DNA of 64,000 nucleotides from an uncultured Clostridia bacterium (lineage in GTDB: Bacteria > Bacillota > Clostridia > Oscillospirales > Acutalibacteraceae): assembly GCA_945863885.1 (NCBI GenBank), contig CAMAZY010000010.1, forward strand, positions 1 through 64,000. The letters run 5' to 3'. How positions within the stretch are numbered: the stretch's first letter is position 1; every line of letters starts with the position of its first letter. The position numbers were made by a program, and so were the translations under genes. Positions 7,807 through 15,233 of this stretch are shown here, one piece after another. The notes below the pieces were generated by a model. The model saw only the letters and a list, made by a program, of their open reading frames with translations, was not told where the DNA came from and ran no database searches.

Positions 7807-9075
7807 TCACATTGAATCCGCTTTTGCCGTTTCAATAATTTCCCGGTAAAAGCTTTCGTCTTTCACCTTTCCGACGGCGGTAAAGGCAAGCGAGCCTAAG
7901 TCAAGATAGCGTTTCGCCGCTTCTTTCACCTCGGAAAGCGTTACGTTCTGAATTGTTTCAATGATTTCGTCGTCGTCAATGAACCGGGAAAGCATCAGCT
8001 GTGTATAGCCGAGCGAGGACAGCTTCGACTGCGGCTGTTCCCGGCTCATGATAAGCGAAGCACTCAGCTTTTCCTTGGCTCTTTGAAGTTCCTTTTCGGT
8101 AAGATCCGAAGAAAGATTTTTGATAATCTTCAGCGTTTCTTCAACCGCCGTCTTTTCCGACTGCGGCGAAAGGCTCATCTGTACGGCGATATAGCCGCCG
8201 CCCGCATACCTGGCGAGATAGGCGTCAATGCTGTAAACCAGCCCAAGCTGTTCCCGGATTCTTTTGTTCAGCCTCGACGAGCTTCCCGTTCCGAGGACAA
8301 AAAGGCAAAGCTGCAACGGGTACAGGTCTTCGTGCCAGATTCCGACACCCGGAAAAGCAAGAATGATATGCGTCTGTTCAAAATCCCGTTTTTTCAGCTT
8401 AAACCCTGTCTGAAACGGAACAACCGTTTCAGCAAGCGGATTGCCCGTATTCCGGTCGTTTTCAAAATAGCTATTGATAAGCCCGGCCATTTCCTGCTCA
8501 TCGAAGTTTCCCGAAACACCGATTACCGTCCGTTCCGGGACATAAAACCGACTCATATGTTCAAGAAAATCTTCTTTTTTCATCGAACTTACGCTTTCTC
8601 TTGTCCCGAGGATTTCCATTGAAAGACCGTTTCCCGAAAAGACAGCGCTTTCGTTCGCTTCACAGCAGACATCGGCAGGGTCGTCCTCACACATCGAAAT
8701 TTCTTCAAGAATAACGCCCTTTTCGGTCTCGATATCGGTTGTGTCAAGCTTCGGATTTTTCAGCATATCGAAAAGAATGTCGGCGGCGCTTACGATGCGG
8801 TGCCCGAGCGCCCTTACATAAAAGAAGGTGTAGTCTTTTGTCGTATACGCATTGACCGAAGCGCCGATTTCGTCCATAGCGTCGGCGATTTCGAAGGCAT
8901 TCCGTTTATCCGAGCCTTTAAAAACGATATGCTCAATGAAATGAGAAATACCGTTTTTCTCTTTCGTTTCATATCTCGAACCGCTCGCAACCCAGACGCC
9001 GACGGTAGCCGAGCGAAGCTCCGGCTGTTTCAGAAAAAATACTCTCAGTCCGTTTTCGAGCGTAACAAGCTTCAT
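7807..9075 (-). CDS. M16 (insulinase-family) zinc peptidase
   Basis: A 422-residue protein with the inverted zinc motif HxxEH (His45-Phe-Ile-Glu48-His49) and a downstream Glu in the EKGVILEE segment as third ligand. The N-terminal active domain is followed by an M16_C domain containing the R/Y substrate-binding region (SSRLNKRIREQLGLVYSI). Similar to YmxG/MlpA-like processing peptidases; a cytosolic location is likely because no signal peptide is seen. ATG at 9075 has AAGGA about ten bases upstream; the longer frame runs through a repeat element and is rejected. First gene of the chain leading to proB, proA and the metal regulator. Confidence 0.92.
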   Translation of the reverse strand: MKLVTLENGLRVFFLKQPELRSATVGVWVASGSRYETKEKNGISHFIEHIVFKGSDKRNAFEIADAMDEIGASVNAYTTKDYTFFYVRALGHRIVSAADILFDMLKNPKLDTTDIETEKGVILEEISMCEDDPADVCCEANESAVFSGNGLSMEILGTRESVSSMKKEDFLEHMSRFYVPERTVIGVSGNFDEQEMAGLINSYFENDRNTGNPLAETVVPFQTGFKLKKRDFEQTHIILAFPGVGIWHEDLYPLQLCLFVLGTGSSSRLNKRIREQLGLVYSIDAYLARYAGGGYIAVQMSLSPQSEKTAVEETLKIIKNLSSDLTEKELQRAKEKLSASLIMSREQPQSKLSSLGYTQLMLSRFIDDDEIIETIQNVTLSEVKEAAKRYLDLGSLAFTAVGKVKDESFYREIIETAKADSM

Positions 9076-9118
9076 AAGGTTTTGTTTCCTTTCAATTAAA
9101 TGCAAATAAGAATCATCA

Positions 9119-9202
9119 GGCGGCCGGGTGCGGCGAAGCCGCACATTTGCCGCTTCGAAGAAGCGGCAAACACAAAACCCCAAAAGGGTTTTGTCGGCCG
9201 CC
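9119..9202. repeat. Perfect cloverleaf of nested palindromes
   Basis: Within 84 bases there is an 8-bp closing stem (9119-9126 with 9195-9202) enclosing three perfect hairpins laid end to end with single-base joints: 9128-9144 (7-bp stem, GAA loop), 9146-9170 (11-bp stem, GAA loop) and 9172-9194 (9-bp stem, five-base loop). It lies between the ABC exporter genes and the M16 peptidase gene, downstream of one and upstream of the other on the minus strand. No tRNA anticodon or T-loop sequence is present. Its function is unknown; it may be a mobile palindromic repeat or an RNA structure. Confidence 0.75.
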
Positions 9203-9249
9203 GTCCCGCCTCCGGCTGAGACTTTCCCCGAAGCCACCCGGCTTCCCGC

Positions 9250-9375
9250 CGCTTATAATCTACAAGCTGCCCGCCGCAGAAAAGCCGTTTCTGCGGGTAG
9301 AATCTTTCCTCTGGCACCAAGTTCCCCGCGACCGCAATTCTTCACTATTCATTATTCACTATTCATTATTCATTA
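9250..9375. repeat. Intergenic repeat copy plus 7-bp tandem repeat
   Basis: Bases about 9250-9336 resemble 13076-13165: both share a GCTTATAATC start, a CTGCGGGT core and a CGCGACC end. It is followed at 9337-9375 by a short tandem array of the heptamer ATTCA(C/T)T. Together with the cloverleaf this fills the 304-bp gap 9076-9379, in which no gene is seen. Confidence 0.6.
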
Positions 9376-9379
9376 AATA

Positions 9380-11239
9380 TTACATAGCTTTCCCCGCAAA
9401 CTGCGAATAATACAGCTCTGCATAGTCGCCGTTCTTTTGGAGAAGCTGTTCATGCGTGCCTTTTTCGGTGATTTTGCCGTCATCCACAAATAAGATCATA
9501 TCCGCTTCCCGGATTGTCGAAAGACGGTGGGCAATGACAAAACTCGTTCTGTCTTTCATGAGAGCATTCATCGCCTTTTGAATCTGAAGCTCTGTCCTGG
9601 TGTCCACGTTGCTTGTCGCTTCGTCAAGAATCAGAATATCAGGATTTTTCAAGACGGCTCTTGCAATGGTAATCAGCTGTCTTTGACCGGCGGAAAGGTT
9701 TTCTCCGTCCTCCTCAAGCACGGTATCATAGCCGTCGGGGAAGGTCGAAACAAAACGGTCGACCCTTGCGGTTTTCACAGCGTTTTCAAATTCTTCTTCG
9801 GTTGCCTTTTCGTGTCCGTACAATATATTATCACGAATACTGCCCTGAAACAACCAGGTATCCTGCAAAACCATGGAAAATATATTGTGAAGATTTTCTC
9901 TTGAAATGTCCCGGATATCAACCCCGTCGATTTTAATGCTTCCGCTTTGAAGCTCATAAAACCGCATCAAGAGATTGACAAGCGTTGTCTTGCCGGCTCC
10001 CGTCGGTCCGACAATCGCAATCAGCTGACCGGGCTTTACGTCAAGACTGAAGTTTTCGATAAGCGGAACGTCTTTTTTATAGGAAAAGCAGATGTTTTCC
10101 ACTTTCACACTGCCCTCGGACTTTTCGATGGTCGTTCTGACGGTGTCGGGCACCTCTTCTTCCTCGTCAACAAGGGCGAAAACCCGTTCCGCCGACGCAA
10201 GAGAAGACTGAAGCTCATTGACGATGTTGCTCATATCGACAAGCGGCTGCATAAACAGCTTCGAGTAGAACATGAAAACGGTGATTGCTCCGATATTATA
10301 GCCTCGGTTGATGATCAGATACCCACCGATGACGCAGATGAGCACATAGCCTAAGTTGTTGGCGAAATTGATAAGCGGACCTAAAAAGCCTGAATAAAAC
10401 TGCGCCTTGCGGCTGACCTCGTAAAGCTCTTCGTTGATTTCGTTGAACTCTTCGATCGCCTGTTTTTCCCGTCCGAAGGCTTTTACGATATTATGCCCCG
10501 TAAACATTTCTTCAATATGTCCGTTCAGGTCGCCCGTGACCTGCCATTGTTTTCTGAAATAGCGTTTGGAAACCGACAGCACACCGAGAGCGATCGCCGC
10601 TCCGACCGGAAGCGGTGAAAGAGCCGCCGCCGTCATGATGCGGTTATAGGTCAGCATGATAAACAGCACGCCGAAGAAGGTGACAATTGCGTTGACGGAA
10701 TGGACAAAGCAGTTTTGAAAGGTGTTGTTGATGTTGTCAATATCGTTTGTGACACGGCTTAACAGGTCACCCTTGTTGCTGTTGTCGAAATACAAAAGCG
10801 GCAGACGGCTGAGCTTTTTGTTGATGCGGCTTCGAAGATCGGTAATCAGCCGCTGGGTAACGCCCGCCATAATAAAATGAATCACGAACGTACAGATTCC
10901 GCTTGTCAGATAAATCAGGAAAACGGTCAGAAGCACCGACGATATCTTCGAAAAATCGAGACTTCCGCCCGAAAGCTTCACGGCGACCTGCTCGTTGATA
11001 AGATCCATGATATCGCCTAAATATTTCGGGCCGAGTACGCTTAAAAAGGCACTGACGGCGCCGATAAGGACAACCGCCGTAACCGCCGGACGGTCGTTTT
11101 TGAGCATCAGCAACAGCCGTTTTGCCGTGCTTTTGAAATTCTTCGGCTTCTGATGCTCCTGTCCGCCCGTGCGGTACTGGCTGTATTTTTCGGTGTTTCG
11201 TTTTTTGCCCTGAGCGGAGGCTTTGCTTTTATTATTCAT
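9380..11239 (-). CDS. ABC exporter subunit, fused membrane and ATPase domains
   Basis: A 619-residue half-transporter of the ABCB/MsbA type. After a basic, Gln/Lys-rich cytosolic N-terminus (about 40 residues) come six hydrophobic helices to about residue 350, then the nucleotide-binding domain with Walker A GPTGAGKTT, signature LSAGQRQ, Walker B ILILDEAT and the switch His in IAHRLST. It overlaps the upstream transporter gene by four bases, and the pair probably forms a heterodimeric exporter similar to BmrCD or TM287/288. Both catalytic Glu (DEAT) and signature are intact here, so this is the catalytically competent half. Substrate unknown. Confidence 0.95.
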   Translation of the reverse strand: MNNKSKASAQGKKRNTEKYSQYRTGGQEHQKPKNFKSTAKRLLLMLKNDRPAVTAVVLIGAVSAFLSVLGPKYLGDIMDLINEQVAVKLSGGSLDFSKISSVLLTVFLIYLTSGICTFVIHFIMAGVTQRLITDLRSRINKKLSRLPLLYFDNSNKGDLLSRVTNDIDNINNTFQNCFVHSVNAIVTFFGVLFIMLTYNRIMTAAALSPLPVGAAIALGVLSVSKRYFRKQWQVTGDLNGHIEEMFTGHNIVKAFGREKQAIEEFNEINEELYEVSRKAQFYSGFLGPLINFANNLGYVLICVIGGYLIINRGYNIGAITVFMFYSKLFMQPLVDMSNIVNELQSSLASAERVFALVDEEEEVPDTVRTTIEKSEGSVKVENICFSYKKDVPLIENFSLDVKPGQLIAIVGPTGAGKTTLVNLLMRFYELQSGSIKIDGVDIRDISRENLHNIFSMVLQDTWLFQGSIRDNILYGHEKATEEEFENAVKTARVDRFVSTFPDGYDTVLEEDGENLSAGQRQLITIARAVLKNPDILILDEATSNVDTRTELQIQKAMNALMKDRTSFVIAHRLSTIREADMILFVDDGKITEKGTHEQLLQKNGDYAELYYSQFAGKAM

Positions 11240-12978
11240 GACAGCGCCTCCTTTGTCAGCTGAGATTCGGCAATTTCACGGTAAACGGGGCAAGAGTCCA
11301 AAAGCTCGCTGTGCGTTCCGATTCCGCAGATTTCCCCTTCGTCAAGCACGACGATTTTATCGGCGTCGATAATTGTTCCGACCCGTTGGGCGACAATGAT
11401 GACCGTTGCATTGAGCTTTTCACGGATCGCCTTTCTGACTCTTGCGTCCGTTCTGAAATCAAGAGCGGAAAAGCTGTCGTCAAAAATATAGACGTCCGCC
11501 TGTCTGACAAGAGCACGGGCAATCGAAAGGCGCTGTTTCTGTCCGCCGGAAAGGTTGGTGCCGCTCTGGCTTACCCGACTTTCGATTCCGTCGGGGAGCT
11601 TGTCGACAAATTCACTGCTTTGAGAAATATCAAGGGCAAGCCGAAGCCGTTCTTCGGTTGCGTTTTCGTCGCCGTAAAGAAGATTTTCCCGGACGGAGCC
11701 GCTGAAAAGCGAAGCCTTTTGCGGAACATAGCCGATAAGCGAATGCAGTGTTTTTTGCTTGAGCTTCTTAACGTCCGTTCCGTCAAAAAGCACCCGTCCG
11801 CCCGTCACGTCATAAAAGCGGGTAATCAGCGAAACAAGCGTCGACTTTCCGCTTCCCGTTGAGCCGATAATTGCCGTCACCTGCCCCTTTTCGGCGGTGA
11901 AGCTGATATTCTTCAGCACCGGTGCGGCGTCCTCGTAGCCGAACGTTACCTTTTCAAATTCAACCGTTCCCCGTTTTTCGGGTACGATATCCTCCGGGGC
12001 TTCGCAGTCCTTGATGCCCGGCTCGATTTCAAGAACTTCGTTGATTCTTTTTGCGCTGATGTTCGCTCTGGGCACAATTACGAACATAGCGGCGGCAATT
12101 GTGACGGCAAAAACAATCATCATCATATAAAGCAAAAATGCCTGTAAATCGCCAACCGTGTTCTGGATTTTCACGGTGTCGGTCATCGCATCGATATTTT
12201 TCGAAGCGATATAGACAAGAAGAACAAGTGCCGTTATGACAAGAGTAATACAAAGCGGAAGAATGACGGACATGGTGCGCTGAAACTTTAAAACAAGAGC
12301 GGAAAGACGGCGGTTTTTATCTTCAAAGCGTTCGTCCTCTTTTTCGCTCGTATTGAAAGCCCGGATAACCCGGATTCCCGAAAGCTTTTCACGAAGAAAG
12401 CTGTTGACCTCATCGGTGAGCTTCTGACGTTTTTTAAAAAGCGGCATCACGATTTTTACGACAACAAAGCAAATCAGCGCAATAACCGGAATAATCGCAA
12501 AAATTATCATCGCAAGCTTTGCGTTTAAAATAAAAGCCATTGCCGTACCGCCGACAAGCATAACGGGGGCGGCAAGAATCATTCTCATTCCCTGCAAGAG
12601 AAAGTCCTGAAGCACCTTTACGTCGTTTGTACAGCGGGTAATCAGCGACGGCGTACCGATATGCTCAATGTCGCTGTGCGAAAGTGATTCGACCTTCAGA
12701 AAAATCTTTTCACGCATGATTTTTCCGTAAGCGGCAGAGGTCTTGCTGGTGAAATAAGAGCTGAGAACCGAAATAAGGATATTCAGCGCGGACACAGCCG
12801 CCATAATAAGACCCGTTCTTTTTATGTATTCCATATCTCCTGCGGCGATGCCGTTATTGATGATAAGCGACATCAGAAGCGGTAGTGCAAGAGACAGCGC
12901 CTGAACAAAAACGACAAACAAAATTGAAAGCGCAACCGTTCCGGCGATGGGTCTTAAGTTCTTTAACGCTTTTATCAA
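11236..12978 (-). CDS. ABC exporter subunit, degenerate catalytic-site half
   Basis: A 580-residue half-transporter with six membrane helices followed by an ATPase domain: Walker A GSTGSGKST, signature LSGGQKQ, Walker B YIFDDSFSALD. Aspartate (DD) replaces the catalytic Glu after Walker B and Gln replaces the switch His (VAQRVGT). These are the hallmarks of the degenerate-site partner in heterodimeric exporters, complementing the intact subunit encoded next. The start is taken as TTG at 12978, with GGAGGAG six bases upstream; an in-frame TTG at 12999 lies upstream of that site and is unlikely to be used. Confidence 0.94.
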   Translation of the reverse strand: MIKALKNLRPIAGTVALSILFVVFVQALSLALPLLMSLIINNGIAAGDMEYIKRTGLIMAAVSALNILISVLSSYFTSKTSAAYGKIMREKIFLKVESLSHSDIEHIGTPSLITRCTNDVKVLQDFLLQGMRMILAAPVMLVGGTAMAFILNAKLAMIIFAIIPVIALICFVVVKIVMPLFKKRQKLTDEVNSFLREKLSGIRVIRAFNTSEKEDERFEDKNRRLSALVLKFQRTMSVILPLCITLVITALVLLVYIASKNIDAMTDTVKIQNTVGDLQAFLLYMMMIVFAVTIAAAMFVIVPRANISAKRINEVLEIEPGIKDCEAPEDIVPEKRGTVEFEKVTFGYEDAAPVLKNISFTAEKGQVTAIIGSTGSGKSTLVSLITRFYDVTGGRVLFDGTDVKKLKQKTLHSLIGYVPQKASLFSGSVRENLLYGDENATEERLRLALDISQSSEFVDKLPDGIESRVSQSGTNLSGGQKQRLSIARALVRQADVYIFDDSFSALDFRTDARVRKAIREKLNATVIIVAQRVGTIIDADKIVVLDEGEICGIGTHSELLDSCPVYREIAESQLTKEALS

Positions 12979-13075
12979 TGTTTTCTCCTCCGTAAGCAAT
13001 TATAACTGCAGAAAAAATTATGATAGATTTTACCATAAAGTTATGAACAAAATATGAAGAATTCTGTCCTGAACG

Positions 13076-13245
13076 CTTATAATCAGCAAGCTACCTACAC
13101 GAGAAAGCTTCCTCTGCGGGTGAAAATTTTGATATTCAGCAATCGGTACATCGCGACCACAATGTGTCCACGGTTACATTGTGCCGTCATATCCCGACCC
13201 GATTTCCGACCTCTGACTTCTGACTTCTGATTTCTGATATCTCAC
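13076..13245. repeat. Second copy of the 9250 intergenic repeat plus 7-bp tandem repeat
   Basis: Bases 13076-13165 are recognisably similar to 9250-9336 (shared GCTTATAATC, CTGCGGGT and CGCGACC blocks at similar spacing). At 13211-13242 a 7-bp tandem repeat (TCTGACT and variants) follows, as the ATTCA(C/T)T array follows the other copy. No gene is seen in the gap 12979-13358. Confidence 0.6.
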
Positions 13246-13253
13246 CGGGCACA

Positions 13254-13319
13254 CTTCATGCGGCGAAGCCGTACTTCATGGCGCCCGGCGCCGCTTCATG
13301 CACCGTAGGTGCACTTCAT
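13254..13319. repeat. 20-bp-period array: CTTCAT alternating with palindromic 14-mers
   Basis: CTTCAT occurs at 13254, 13274, 13294 and 13314, exactly 20 bp apart. The three 14-base intervals differ in sequence, yet each forms its own hairpin: CGGC-GAA-GCCG, GGCGCC-C-GGCGCC and TGCACC-GTA-GGTGCA (the last borrowing one base from the constant part). The array sits between the AraC-family gene and the ABC exporter operon. It is not a CRISPR: the units are too short and the variable parts are self-complementary. Confidence 0.75.
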
Positions 13320-13358
13320 TTAATTTTCCCGGCTCGGTCGCTCGGCTTTCAACTATAC

Positions 13359-14090
13359 TTATCTGTCCGCCTTGGGTGTTTTCCCGTATTCCTCCCGATA
13401 GCACTTGATAAAATAGCTTTCCGAGCCGAAGCCGACGGTATATGCCGCCTGTGAGACCCGCATTCCGCTATTGAGCAGTTCTCTTGCCGCCGAAAGCCGC
13501 TCTTTTTTGATATATTCGGGTATCCCGATGCCGATATGCTTTTTAAAAAGCTTCGCAAGATGATCCCGGTTCATCCCGACACTTTCGGCAACGATTCCGG
13601 CGTTCAGCTTTTCGAACAGTCTTGCATCGATGACGTTCAAGCACTTTCGGACCGCATACGGATAGCCGGCGGTTTTACTTTCTCTGACAATTTTTGTAAG
13701 TTCCTCGCTCTTACCGAGAAGATATGGGATGATTTCCTCTTCGTTTGACATTTTGTCGATTGTCATGATACATTCGTCCGCAAAATTGTATGCCTCTCGT
13801 TCCTTTGCTCCGCCGTCAATTGCATACCGCATGGCAACGGCGATACAGCAGACCGCCCAGTATTGAATCTGTCTCAATTTATCCTCGGACATCTTTCCGA
13901 CGGTTATTTTGCTTTCCAAAAGCTTTTGAGCCTGTGCTTTCATTTTCGATATGTTGCCGTCTCTGATGGAAGAATAAAACGCTTTTTCAATCTCGTACGG
14001 CGTATGAAACAGGGAGTTCTCCCGTTCGTCTGCCGTTTTTGCGCTCGGCAAAACGACAATGGAATCCGTCAACTTTTCCGTATCGGTCAC
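13359..14090 (-). CDS. AraC-family transcriptional regulator
   Basis: A 243-residue protein. The first about 140 residues form a helical domain of unknown ligand, without a cupin signature. The C-terminal about 100 residues contain the double HTH of AraC/XylS proteins: VAESVGMNRDHLAKLFKKHIG for the first helix pair, and RVSQAAYTVGFGSESYF followed by KTP for the second. Start is GTG at 14090; the promoter at 14105-14133 leaves only a short leader. A 16-bp perfect palindrome covers the -10 box, suggesting self-regulation. It is divergent from the APH-like kinase gene, a plausible target. Confidence 0.88.
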   Translation of the reverse strand: MTDTEKLTDSIVVLPSAKTADERENSLFHTPYEIEKAFYSSIRDGNISKMKAQAQKLLESKITVGKMSEDKLRQIQYWAVCCIAVAMRYAIDGGAKEREAYNFADECIMTIDKMSNEEEIIPYLLGKSEELTKIVRESKTAGYPYAVRKCLNVIDARLFEKLNAGIVAESVGMNRDHLAKLFKKHIGIGIPEYIKKERLSAARELLNSGMRVSQAAYTVGFGSESYFIKCYREEYGKTPKADR

Positions 14091-14101
14091 CGCCTTTCGT
14101 C

Positions 14102-14117
14102 TTTATCATATGATAAA
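14102..14117. promoter_or_regulatory. 16-bp perfect palindrome over the araC-family gene promoter
   Basis: TTTATCATATGATAAA is a perfect palindrome and includes the minus-strand -10 hexamer (14105-14110). A related half-site, ATTTATCA, occurs at 14176-14183 before the divergent kinase gene. Confidence 0.65.
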
Positions 14118-14133
14118 TCAGGCGGTCAGTCAA
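14105..14133 (-). promoter_or_regulatory. Sigma-A promoter of the AraC-family regulator
   Basis: Minus strand -35 TTGACT (14128-14133) and -10 TATGAT (14105-14110) with a 17-bp spacer. Confidence 0.7.
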
Positions 14134-14240
14134 CAGAATTTACAGAAATCTCTGAATTTTGATATAAATGCACCATTTATCAATATAAAATGACAGTAGC
14201 GAAGAAAACAAAATCATCTGAGACAAAAGGAGGATTTCCA

Positions 14241-15176
14241 ATGGAATTTCTTGAGCTGAATAACAAAAAGCTGACGGAGCGGTTACCGGAAATTGTGAAG
14301 GAGAAGCTCGGCGAAACCGTCACCGGCTTAAAATTTATCGGCGGCGGAAGCTACGGTCGGGTGTTCAGGGGTACGCTTCAGAAGAGCGGAGAAAAAATCA
14401 TCTTAAAAGCCTACCGCCGGAAAGGGTTACAAAACGAAGAAGCCGAACAGCTGACAATACTCGCCCGTCATACATCGGTAAAAATGCCGGCGGTCTATTT
14501 TACCTTTGAGGACGAAAAGACGGCGGTGCTTGCGATGAGCTTTATTGAGGGCGAAAACGCCATGAACCCGAAATTTATCTTCAAATCCCGGGAGAGAAAA
14601 TCCGACTTTGCGTTTCAGGTCATTGACGGAATGCTCGAATGGCACAGCGTTAAGAATACACACTACGGCTTTTTGAAAAATCCCGAAGCCGACAGCTGGA
14701 AAACGTTTTATACCGAAAGCTTTCTTAAGCCGAGACTTGCAGGCTTGCAGGCACTGTGCCGTGACGGTCAGTATCCCGAAAAGGACCTTGAACGGCTGAT
14801 AACGGGTGCGCAAATCTTCGAAAAAGAAGTTGCCGAACCGGACTGTCCCGTCCTCATTCACGGCGACTTAAATATCATGAACATCATGGTCAACCCGAAA
14901 ACGATGCGGGTCAACGGCTTTATCGACCCGCTTGACTCGATGTGGGCAGACCGGGAATACGACCTGTTTCAGCTTCAGAATATGTGGGGCGACAAATTCG
15001 GGCTGTTTGACGAGTACAAACGCCGGGTGAAGCTGAGCGAAAACGCCTTCTTCAAGCTTGCCTTTTACGGGGCGGTGAACGAAGCGTCGTGCCGCTTACG
15101 GTCGGGAGCAAGCATACATTTCTTTGAAAAGCTCTGGAACGACAGACTGGAAAAGGCGATAAAAGAGTATAGGTAA
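14241..15176 (+). CDS. APH/choline-kinase-like phosphotransferase
   Basis: A 311-residue kinase-fold protein. GGGSYGRVFRG at about residues 34-44 is the nucleotide-binding glycine loop, ILKAY supplies the Lys, and HGDLNIMNIMVN with GFIDPLD provides the catalytic Asp, second Asn and metal-binding Asp of the APH family (PF01636). Family members phosphorylate aminoglycosides, choline, homoserine, sugars or ketosamines; the substrate cannot be assigned and antibiotic resistance should not be assumed. ATG at 14241 has AAAGGAGG upstream; a longer in-frame ATG at 14190 lacks one. Divergent from the AraC regulator. Confidence 0.83.
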   Translation: MEFLELNNKKLTERLPEIVKEKLGETVTGLKFIGGGSYGRVFRGTLQKSGEKIILKAYRRKGLQNEEAEQLTILARHTSVKMPAVYFTFEDEKTAVLAMSFIEGENAMNPKFIFKSRERKSDFAFQVIDGMLEWHSVKNTHYGFLKNPEADSWKTFYTESFLKPRLAGLQALCRDGQYPEKDLERLITGAQIFEKEVAEPDCPVLIHGDLNIMNIMVNPKTMRVNGFIDPLDSMWADREYDLFQLQNMWGDKFGLFDEYKRRVKLSENAFFKLAFYGAVNEASCRLRSGASIHFFEKLWNDRLEKAIKEYR

Positions 15177-15186
15177 CCACTAAAAA

Positions 15187-15222
15187 ACGGAAGCCGACCG
15201 TAAAGCCGACTTCCGTCTCTTT
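15187..15222. terminator. Terminator between kinase gene and trpB2
   Basis: ACGGAAG (15187-15193) pairs with CTTCCGT (15210-15216) and is followed on the plus strand by CTCTTTAT; on the minus strand it is followed by TTTTTTA. It serves the two convergent genes. Confidence 0.65.
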
Positions 15223-15233
15223 ATATCCTTGTA

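Noticed and set aside
9119-9202. tRNA or tmRNA gene suggested by the cloverleaf fold
   Set aside because: No anticodon-loop, T-loop (TTC) or CCA features; stem lengths do not match a tRNA.
13254-13319. CRISPR array
   Set aside because: Repeats are six bases, period is 20 bp and the variable units are self-complementary; no cas genes are present.
14241-15176. Aminoglycoside resistance gene
   Set aside because: Only the general APH fold motifs are seen; the family is broad and no resistance-specific features or mobile context are present.
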